Shown here piece after piece: positions 19,792 through 26,836 of a stretch of DNA of 64,000 nt. Positions within the stretch are counted from its first letter, which is position 1. Every line of letters starts with the position of its first letter. Where the stretch lies: NCBI GenBank assembly GCA_016717855.1, contig JADKEV010000008.1:124001-188000 (forward strand), in the 5' to 3' direction. The position numbers and the translations under genes are program-made. The notes below the pieces were generated by a model that did not search any database, had not been told where the DNA came from, and saw only the letters and a program-made list of their open reading frames with translations. This DNA is from Betaproteobacteria bacterium. Its GTDB lineage: Bacteria > Pseudomonadota > Gammaproteobacteria > Burkholderiales > Casimicrobiaceae.

Positions 19792-20763
19792 CTAGCGCGG
19801 ACGGGCATCGGCGGTAAAGCCGGCGCCCTTGAGTTTCGCCGCCGCGGCATCCGCCTCGCCGCGCGTGGCGAATGGCCCGATGCGCACGCGTTGCACCTGC
19901 CCACTCTTGGTCGTGACCGCTTCCAGGAACGCGGTGAAGCCCTGCGCGCCCGCCTTCGCCGCCAGGTCCTTCGCGACCGTGGCGTCGAGAAAGGCGCCGA
20001 TCTGCACGACATACTGGCCAGGACCGGCCGGGGGCGCGCGCGCCGCTGCCGGTGCTGCGGCCGACGCCGCGCCTGCATTGGGTGCGGGCGCGGTCACCGT
20101 CGCAGTGAGCGAAAAGGCCGGTAGCGTGGCGGCGGACGCCGGTGGCGCGGTTGCTCTTGTCTGGCCGGGCGCCGGTCCGTTTGCCTGACCTGCGGCCCCG
20201 GCAGACGCCGCAGCCGGCGCCGGAAGGGCGGCCTTCTTCGCGGGCGTGGCAATGGCCGCCGCCGGTGGGGAGGCCGGCTTCCCGGGTTGCTTCGCGGCGG
20301 GTTGTGCGTCTGACCCGGCGACGGTCGGGGCAACTGCCAACTCGACGGACTTGGCCGCTGGCGCGGTCGTCGCATTCTTGCTCTCGTCTGACTTTTGCAG
20401 CGGAGCAGTCGCCGGCGCCGCGGATTCGGACTTGCCCGCCGCGGCATCGGCTACCTCCGCCTTCGCGGGCGCCGGCTGGGAAGCCTCCGTTGCCGGCTTC
20501 GCGGGTTCGCGCGGCGCCGGCGCCGCGGACTTGCCGGCGGCCGGTGCGACGGCGGTTCCCGCGGGCGTCAGCCGATTCTGGAACTTCGCATCGTCGATGG
20601 CGGGGATCTGGATCTGCACGTCTGGGCCCAGCGGCTTGGGATCGGACTCGAGGAACATGGGCAGGATGACCGCCGTTGCCAGCGCCAGCACGACCGCGCC
20701 CACCAGGCGGCGGCGGGCGCGTTTGCGGGCATTCTCGAGTACGGTGTTGTCGGGATCGGCCAT
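19792..20763 (-). CDS. SPOR domain-containing protein (DedD-like)
   Basis: A 323-residue cell-division-associated membrane protein. A short basic N-terminus (ENARKRARRRLVG) precedes one transmembrane helix (about residues 20-37). The periplasmic part is a long Ala/Pro/Lys-rich linker ending in a SPOR domain (last about 75 residues: GQYVVQIGAFLDATVAKDLAAK), which binds denuded glycan strands at the septum. ATG 20763 is preferred over in-frame upstream sites because it starts just before the membrane anchor and lies 10 bases after folC. The position folC-SPOR-cvpA is the conserved dedD locus. Confidence 0.88.
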   Translation of the reverse strand: MADPDNTVLENARKRARRRLVGAVVLALATAVILPMFLESDPKPLGPDVQIQIPAIDDAKFQNRLTPAGTAVAPAAGKSAAPAPREPAKPATEASQPAPAKAEVADAAAGKSESAAPATAPLQKSDESKNATTAPAAKSVELAVAPTVAGSDAQPAAKQPGKPASPPAAAIATPAKKAALPAPAAASAGAAGQANGPAPGQTRATAPPASAATLPAFSLTATVTAPAPNAGAASAAAPAAARAPPAGPGQYVVQIGAFLDATVAKDLAAKAGAQGFTAFLEAVTTKSGQVQRVRIGPFATRGEADAAAAKLKGAGFTADARPR

Positions 20764-20773
20764 TGGCTTGTCG

Positions 20774-22087
20774 TCAGTGCCCCGGACGCCGCGTCCGCTC
20801 CAGCGCGAGCAGCGCGGCGGCCACGGTGACGAAGGAACCGAAGACGACAATTCTATCAGCTTCGCCGGCCTCGTCCCGCGCACGCGCCAGCGCCTGCGCG
20901 ATGTCGACGCACGCGACTACATCCTCGCCGCCGATGCCGGCTTCCGCCAGCGCGGCGCCGATGTGTGCCGCCGTTGCGCCCCGCGCGCCGCCGGAGGGCG
21001 CGATCAGCCAGCGGTCGATCCTGGGTCTCATCACCCCGGCCACGCCGGCGATGTCCTTGTCGGCGAGGATGCTGAACACGGCGATGGTGCGCGGGAAGTA
21101 ACCCATGTCGCCCAGGTTCAGCGCGAGTATGGCTGCCGCCTGCGGGTTGTGCGCGACGTCGAGGATGATGGCCGGACGCCCGGGCAGGACCTGGAACCGC
21201 GCCGGCCAGTCGACGCCGACCAGTCCGTCGCGCACCGCACCCATCGGCACGGCAAGACGCCCGGCCAGCAGTTCCAATCCCGTCAGCGCCGCTGCCGCGT
21301 TGCGGACCTGGATGGCGCCGCGCAACGCGGGCAACGGCAGGCCGTGCCGGCGCACGATATCCTGCCCGCGCCGCACCCAGTATTGCCACCGGTCGCCCTC
21401 GATGACGTAACCGAAGTCCGTCCCCAGGCGGAACAGCGGCGCGCCGATCGCCGCCGCGTGGGTCAGCAGCGAGCGCGGCGGATCCGGATCCGCGCAGACG
21501 CCGGGCCGCGCTGCGCGCAGGACGCCGGCCTTTTCGAAGCCGATGCTCTCACGCGTCCCGCCCAGATAGTCGACATGGTCGATGCCGATGCCGGTGATGA
21601 CCGCGACGTCGGCGTCGATCACGTTTACGGCGTCCAGCCGCCCACCCAGGCCGACTTCCAGGATCAGCGCATCGAGCCGCGCGCGCGCGAACAGCCAGAG
21701 CGCGGCCAGCGTGCCGAACTCGAAGTAGGTCAGCGCGACGCCGCCGCGCACGCGCTCCACGGCGGCAAACGCCTCCGTCATCGCGGCATCGTCGACCTCG
21801 ATTCCGTCGATGCGGACGCGCTCGGTGTAGCGCAGCAGGTGCGGCGACGTATAAAGGCCGACCCGGTAGCCGCCCGCGCGCAGCATCGCTTCCATGTATG
21901 CGCAGGTCGAGCCCTTGCCGTTCGTCCCGGTCACCGTGATCACCGGGCAGGATGGCGTGAGCTGCAGCCGCGCGGCGACCGCGGCGACGCGGTCGAGCCC
22001 CAGCGCGATCGCTTTCGGATGCAGCGTCTCGAGATAACCCAGCCAGTCGGCAAGCGGGCTGGCGGCGGTGGGCGGTGCGGCGCTCAC
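20774..22087 (-). CDS. folC: Bifunctional dihydrofolate synthase / folylpolyglutamate synthase
   Basis: A 437-residue Mur-ligase-like enzyme that adds glutamate to dihydropteroate and extends folate polyglutamate tails. The ATP-binding P-loop GTNGKGST is at residues 54-61. SPHLLRYTERVRIDG, EVGLGGRLDAVN and the C-terminal domain ILDVAHNP are present. Complete. The neighbour accD upstream matches the conserved accD-folC arrangement. Confidence 0.96.
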   Translation of the reverse strand: MSAAPPTAASPLADWLGYLETLHPKAIALGLDRVAAVAARLQLTPSCPVITVTGTNGKGSTCAYMEAMLRAGGYRVGLYTSPHLLRYTERVRIDGIEVDDAAMTEAFAAVERVRGGVALTYFEFGTLAALWLFARARLDALILEVGLGGRLDAVNVIDADVAVITGIGIDHVDYLGGTRESIGFEKAGVLRAARPGVCADPDPPRSLLTHAAAIGAPLFRLGTDFGYVIEGDRWQYWVRRGQDIVRRHGLPLPALRGAIQVRNAAAALTGLELLAGRLAVPMGAVRDGLVGVDWPARFQVLPGRPAIILDVAHNPQAAAILALNLGDMGYFPRTIAVFSILADKDIAGVAGVMRPRIDRWLIAPSGGARGATAAHIGAALAEAGIGGEDVVACVDIAQALARARDEAGEADRIVVFGSFVTVAAALLALERTRRPGH

Positions 22088-22154
22088 GCGGGCGTATCCG
22101 CGATCGCAGCGCGCGGACCTCGCGCGCAGCGCCGGCCCAAAGCGACGCCGGACC

Positions 22155-23015
22155 TCAAGCCGGGGCGGCGCGGCGCTGCAGCAGCGCCAGCAGCCCCGGC
22201 AGCCTGTCGCGCATCTGCCGCCGGTCCATGATCATGTCCAGCGCACCCTTTTCAAGCAGGAACTCCGCGCGCTGAAAACCGGCCGGCAGTTTTTCGCGCA
22301 CCGTCTGCTCGATCACGCGCGGGCCGGCAAAGCCGATCAGCGCACCCGGTTCGGCGATGACGACGTCGCCGACGAACGCAAAGGACGCCGACACGCCGCC
22401 CATCGTCGGGTCGGTGAGTATGGAAATGAAGGGCAGCCCGGCCAGCGCCAGTTCCTGGATCACCGCGGTGGTCTTCGCCATCTGCATCAGCGAGCTCAGG
22501 CCTTCCTGCATCCGCGCCCCGCCGCTGGAGGTGATGCAGGCGAACGCGTGGCCGTTCTCGACCGCGACCTGCGCGCCGCGCACGAAGCGCTCGCCGACGA
22601 CCGAGCCCATCGACCCGCCCATGAATTCGAACTCGAACACGGCGAGCACCAGCGGCACCGCCTTGATCGTCCCGTGCACGACGACCAGCGCGTCGGTCTC
22701 GCCGGTTTCCAGCGTCGCCGCCTTCAACCGGTCGGGGTACTTCTTGCCATCGGTGAATTTCAGGCTGTCGACCGGCAGCACTTCGCTGCCGATTTCGAAG
22801 CGGTTTTCCGGGTCGAGCAGCAGATCGATCCGCGTGCGCGCGTTGATCCGGTGATGGAAGGCGCACTTGGGGCAGACGTAGAGGCTGTTCTCGAGGTCGG
22901 TCGCGTAGAGCACCGTATCGCAGCCCTCGCACTTGACCCACAGACCTTCGGGCACGCCCTTCTTCTCGGACGTGCTCTTGATCTTGGGCGGCAGCTGCTT
23001 TTGCAGCCAGCTCAT
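22155..23015 (-). CDS. accD: Acetyl-CoA carboxylase carboxyltransferase subunit beta
   Basis: A 286-residue AccD subunit that, with AccA, transfers the carboxyl group from carboxybiotin to acetyl-CoA. A Cys4 zinc ribbon (C29, C32, C48, C51 from MSWLQK) is followed by the crotonase-like carboxyltransferase fold (SSGGARMQEGLSSLMQMAKT and TDPTMGGVSASFA). Start at ATG 23015, matching family N-termini. It follows trpA by about 20 bases, the standard trpA-accD-folC order. Confidence 0.97.
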   Translation of the reverse strand: MSWLQKQLPPKIKSTSEKKGVPEGLWVKCEGCDTVLYATDLENSLYVCPKCAFHHRINARTRIDLLLDPENRFEIGSEVLPVDSLKFTDGKKYPDRLKAATLETGETDALVVVHGTIKAVPLVLAVFEFEFMGGSMGSVVGERFVRGAQVAVENGHAFACITSSGGARMQEGLSSLMQMAKTTAVIQELALAGLPFISILTDPTMGGVSASFAFVGDVVIAEPGALIGFAGPRVIEQTVREKLPAGFQRAEFLLEKGALDMIMDRRQMRDRLPGLLALLQRRAAPA

Positions 23016-23034
23016 GCCATCGCCGCGGAGGGAT

Positions 23035-23832
23035 TTAGTGGGCATCGAGTGCCGTTCGGATGGCCTGCAGCCAGGCGCCCGCCGCAGCAGCGGCCCGGTC
23101 CGGCCCCGCATCGGCGATGGTCTGGACCAGCGCGCTGCCGATCACGACTGCGTCGGCCACATTGCCGATCGCCCTGGCCGACGCGCCGTCGCGTATCCCA
23201 AAGCCGACGCCGACCGGAATCGCGATGTGCCGGCGTATCGCCGCCAGCCTTTCCGCGACGTCCGTGGCATCCAGGTTGGCGGCACCGGTGACGCCCTTGA
23301 GCGAGACGTAGTAGACGTAGCCGCGCGCGAGCTTCGCTACCGCGGCGATGCGGGTCTCCGGCGTCGTCGGCGAGAGCAGGAATATCGGCGCCAGCCCGTT
23401 GGCGGTGAGCAGCGCCGAAAACCCGCCGGCCTCTTCCGGCGGATAGTCGACCACCAGCACGCCATCGACGCCGGCGTCCCGCGCGGCCTCCACGAACCGC
23501 TCCTGCCCCATCGCCTCGATCGGATTCGCATAACCCATGAAGACTACTGGCGTCGCGGCGTTGGTCTTGCGGAACTCGGCCGTCATCGCGAGCACGTCGC
23601 GCAGCCCGGTGCCCCGCGCCAGCGCGCGCTCGGAGGAGCGCTGGATCACCGGGCCGTCGGCCATCGGGTCGGAAAACGGCACGCCCAACTCGATGACGTC
23701 GGCGCCGCCCTGCACCAGGGCGTGCATGATGGCGACCGTCGCCGCGGCGGACGGGTCACCCGCGGTGATGAACGGGATCAGCGCGGTGCGGCCGGCGCCC
23801 TTGAGCGCCGCAAACGTCTGGTCTATCCGCAT
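23035..23832 (-). CDS. trpA: Tryptophan synthase alpha subunit
   Basis: A 265-residue TIM-barrel enzyme that cleaves indole-3-glycerol phosphate. Catalytic Glu (E48 in DVIELGVPFSDP) and Asp (D59 in MADGP) are present, with the phosphate-binding GFGI in VGVGFGIRDG. Start placed at ATG 23832 (MRIDQTFAALK). An in-frame TTG at 23841 overlaps the trpB stop (TTGA) and could be used through translational coupling. Confidence 0.96.
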   Translation of the reverse strand: MRIDQTFAALKGAGRTALIPFITAGDPSAAATVAIMHALVQGGADVIELGVPFSDPMADGPVIQRSSERALARGTGLRDVLAMTAEFRKTNAATPVVFMGYANPIEAMGQERFVEAARDAGVDGVLVVDYPPEEAGGFSALLTANGLAPIFLLSPTTPETRIAAVAKLARGYVYYVSLKGVTGAANLDATDVAERLAAIRRHIAIPVGVGFGIRDGASARAIGNVADAVVIGSALVQTIADAGPDRAAAAAGAWLQAIRTALDAH

Positions 23833-23837
23833 GGCGC

Positions 23838-25064
23838 TCAAAACCTGATCCCGGAGCGCTCAGCGACCGTGTGCATGTCCTTGTCCCCGCGGCCGGAGAG
23901 GTTCACCAGCAGCAGCTTGTCGCGCGGCAGCGCCGGGGCGATCTTCGCGGCGTGGGCCAGCGCATGGCTCGATTCCAGCGCCGGAATGATGCCTTCCAGC
24001 CGGCAGCACTTGTGGAACGCGGCCAGCGCCTCGTCGTCGGTGATCGACACGTATTCGGCGCGCGAGCTGTCCTTGAGGAACGCATGCTCGGGCCCGACGC
24101 CGGGATAGTCGAGGCCCGCGGAAATCGAATGCGTCTCGATGATCTGACCGTCCTCGTTCTGCAACAGGTAGGTGCGGTTGCCGTGGAGCACGCCCGGCCG
24201 GCCGGCGGAGAGGCTCGCCGCGTGCCTGCCCGTCGCGATGCCCTCGCCCGCCGCCTCGACGCCGATCAGGCGCACGTCCGGATACGGGATGTAGGGGTAG
24301 AAGATGCCCATCGCGTTCGATCCGCCGCCGACGCAGGCGAGCACCGCGTCGGGTTGCCGGCCCGCGATCTCGGGCATCTGGACCAGGCACTCGCGGCCGA
24401 TCACGCTCTGGAAGTCGCGCACCAGCATCGGATACGGGTGCGGGCCGGCGACGGTGCCGATGATGTAGAACGTGCTGTCGACGTTGGTGACCCAGTCGCG
24501 CATGGCTTCGTTGAGCGCGTCCTTGAGGGTTTTGGAGCCGGACTCGACGGGCACCACGGTGGCGCCCAGCAGCTTCATCCGGAACACGTTTTGCACCTGC
24601 CGCTTGATGTCCTCGCTGCCCATGTATACGACGCATTCCATCCCGTAGCGCGCGGCGACGGTCGCGGCCGCGACGCCGTGCATCCCGGCGCCGGTCTCGG
24701 CGATCACCCGCTTCTTGCCTAGCCGGTTGGCGAGCAGCGCCTGGCCGATGCAGTTGTTGATCTTGTGCGCGCCGGTGTGGTTCAGGTCCTCGCGCTTGAA
24801 GTAGATCTGCGCGCCGCCCAGCTGCTCGGACCAGCGGCGGGCGTGATAGACCGGGCTGGGACGGCCGACGAAGTGCTTCAATTCGCGCTCGAATTCGGCG
24901 ATGAATTCCGGATCGTGCTGGTACAGCGCGTATTCCTCGCGCAGCTGGTCCAGCGCCTGGATGAGGGTTTCGGCGACGAACACGCCGCCGTAGGGGCCAA
25001 AGTGGCCGGCCGCGTCAGGCAGGTCGTAGGGCGCGGGCAGGATGGTCGGGGGTTGCATTTGCAT
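23838..25064 (-). CDS. trpB: Tryptophan synthase beta subunit
   Basis: A 408-residue PLP enzyme condensing indole with serine. The PLP lysine is K101 in HTGAHKINN. GGGSNAMGIFYPY is the phosphate-binding loop, and E and D residues of the active site are in normal context. A GGAGA Shine-Dalgarno lies just upstream of ATG 25064. trpB and trpA overlap or nearly touch, as expected for the tetrameric complex. Confidence 0.97.
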   Translation of the reverse strand: MQMQPPTILPAPYDLPDAAGHFGPYGGVFVAETLIQALDQLREEYALYQHDPEFIAEFERELKHFVGRPSPVYHARRWSEQLGGAQIYFKREDLNHTGAHKINNCIGQALLANRLGKKRVIAETGAGMHGVAAATVAARYGMECVVYMGSEDIKRQVQNVFRMKLLGATVVPVESGSKTLKDALNEAMRDWVTNVDSTFYIIGTVAGPHPYPMLVRDFQSVIGRECLVQMPEIAGRQPDAVLACVGGGSNAMGIFYPYIPYPDVRLIGVEAAGEGIATGRHAASLSAGRPGVLHGNRTYLLQNEDGQIIETHSISAGLDYPGVGPEHAFLKDSSRAEYVSITDDEALAAFHKCCRLEGIIPALESSHALAHAAKIAPALPRDKLLLVNLSGRGDKDMHTVAERSGIRF

Positions 25065-25272
25065 GGGGTTCTCCTCGAGGGCATGGAATGGAGCGACCGG
25101 ACGCTGCTGCGCCGGCCGCGCGTCGGGACCGCGACACGCCTAGGTGTGCTTGGCCCGGCAACGCCGCCAATAGCGGCGGGTCCTGCCCCCGATATGACTT
25201 TTCATCCCACGCTCACTCCGCGTTCGATTACATGGTCGCGCAATTCGGCAAAGCGAATCAGCCCCGCACTCA
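25065..25272. other. trpF-trpB spacer with two coupled mini-frames
   Basis: No known gene is recognisable. On the minus strand two tiny frames are chained by stop/start overlaps: 25273-25202 (23 codons plus stop, ATG sharing one base with the trpF stop as TGATG) and 25205-25140 (21 codons plus stop, ATGA overlap, Arg-rich with one Trp: RRYWRRCR). They may be chance or leader peptides. No attenuator hairpin with a U-tract is evident. Confidence 0.3.
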
Positions 25273-25980
25273 TCACCGCACTCCGCCGGAGCGGCCCGGC
25301 AACGCATTGCGCGGCGGGACTCTCGCCGGTTGGCCGCCTTCGGCCAGTTGCCCGTCCGCCGCGCGCACCGCGGCGGCGAAGCGCCCGATTCGCTGCGCGT
25401 CCTTGATGCCGGACCCCGCCTCGACGCCGCTCGACACATCCACCGCCCACGGCCTGACCCGTTCAATTCCCGCGCCGACGTTGCCGGGCGTCAGGCCGCC
25501 CGAGAGGACAATCCTGGCGCCGAATTCGGCGGGTATCAGGTCCCAGTCGAAAAGCTCGCCGGTGCCGCCCGGCACGCCCGGACGAAACGCATCCAGCAAC
25601 AGCGCGGCGGCATCCGGATAGCGGGCCGCGTATTGTAACAAATCGGTTTCGGGACGAATCCGCACCGCCTTGATATACGGGCGTCCGAACTGGCCGCAGA
25701 AGTCGGGCGGCTCGTCGCCGTGAAACTGCAGCAGGCCCAGCGGCACGGCGGCCAGCGCCGCGCGCACTTCATCCGCCGGCGCGTCGACAAACAGGCCGAC
25801 CGTCGTGACAAAGGGCGGCAACGCGCGCGCGATGGCGGCCGCGGCGTCCGGCGCCACGTGGCGCGGACTCGGCCGGTAGAACACGAAGCCCACCGCATCG
25901 GCGCCGGCGGCGGCCGCGGCCAGCGCGTCTTGCGGCCGGGTGATGCCGCAGATCTTGATCCGGGTGCGCGCTTGGGTCAC
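25273..25980 (-). CDS. trpF: Phosphoribosylanthranilate isomerase
   Basis: A TIM-barrel enzyme of tryptophan synthesis (about 235 residues). Seen: RIKICGITRPQDA with the catalytic Cys, VGFVFYRPSPRHV, LLQFHGDE, and LSGGLTPGNV with VDVSSGVE. GTG 25980 is chosen because it overlaps the truA stop as GTGA and gives the family-like N-terminus (M)TQARTRIKICG; ATG 25995 is an alternative. The C-terminus carries about 25 extra residues beyond the usual AAVRAAD end. Confidence 0.94.
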   Translation of the reverse strand: MTQARTRIKICGITRPQDALAAAAAGADAVGFVFYRPSPRHVAPDAAAAIARALPPFVTTVGLFVDAPADEVRAALAAVPLGLLQFHGDEPPDFCGQFGRPYIKAVRIRPETDLLQYAARYPDAAALLLDAFRPGVPGGTGELFDWDLIPAEFGARIVLSGGLTPGNVGAGIERVRPWAVDVSSGVEAGSGIKDAQRIGRFAAAVRAADGQLAEGGQPARVPPRNALPGRSGGVR

Positions 25981-26774
25981 GGGTGGGGATTCCATGGGTG
26001 CCGTGCCGACGTTTCCGGCAGGCCGAAGCGGGGATCATACTCGATGCCGCTCAGATACAAGCCGTCGGGCATGAACGTCGGCGCCGCGTGGGCGCGCGCG
26101 CGCGCGGCCAGGATTTCGGCGACCCAGCCGGGCGGCTTCGCGCCGTGCCCCACCATGACCAGCGCACCGATGATGTTGCGCACCATGTGATGCAGGAACG
26201 CGCTGGCGGCGAATTCAAAGGTCAGCAACGCATTCTCAGCCCCGATGACGACCCGCTCCAGCTTCTTCACCGGGGACTTCGCCTGGCACTGCGCCGAACG
26301 AAAGGCCGAGAAGTCGTGCTCGCCGACCAGGTGCCGCGCCGCGGCGCGCATGGCGTCCAGATCGAGCGGTCGATGGCACCAGCCGACGCGCCCGGCCAGC
26401 AGCCCTGGGCGTTCCGGACGATTGAGCAGCAGGTAGTGATAACTCCGGCGGCGGGCGGAGAACCGCGCGTGAAACTCCGGCGGCACCGCCAGCGCCCACT
26501 TGACGGCGATGGCTGCCGGCAACTGCGCATTCACGCCGCGCACCCACGCCGTGAGCGGCCGCTGCGCGCCGGTTTCGAAGTGCGCGACCTGCATGCTCGC
26601 GTGAACGCCCTGGTCGGTCCGGCCGGCCGCATTCAGAGTGATCCGTTCGCCGGCAAGTTCGCCGATCGCGGCCTCGAGGGCGTCCTGCACCCCGCAGCGC
26701 GACGCCTGGCTCTGCCATCCGCAAAAGGGGCGGCCATCGTACTCGAGGCCCAGCGCGATGCGGATCGGGTTCAT
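25977..26774 (-). CDS. truA: tRNA pseudouridine(38-40) synthase TruA
   Basis: A 265-residue pseudouridine synthase acting on the tRNA anticodon arm. The catalytic Asp is D54 in AAGRTDQGVHA; YHYLLLNRPERP and the C-terminal FLHHMVRNIIG are conserved. Start at ATG 26774 (MNPIRIALGLEYDG) from homology. It sits in the conserved asd-fimV-truA-trpF order and overlaps trpF. Confidence 0.96.
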   Translation of the reverse strand: MNPIRIALGLEYDGRPFCGWQSQASRCGVQDALEAAIGELAGERITLNAAGRTDQGVHASMQVAHFETGAQRPLTAWVRGVNAQLPAAIAVKWALAVPPEFHARFSARRRSYHYLLLNRPERPGLLAGRVGWCHRPLDLDAMRAAARHLVGEHDFSAFRSAQCQAKSPVKKLERVVIGAENALLTFEFAASAFLHHMVRNIIGALVMVGHGAKPPGWVAEILAARARAHAAPTFMPDGLYLSGIEYDPRFGLPETSARHPWNPHP

Positions 26775-26836
26775 GGGCGGAAAAGAAACCGCAGGCGGAG
26801 CGGGCAGCCCGGCCTGCGGTCGGTTGGCGTGGGGGT

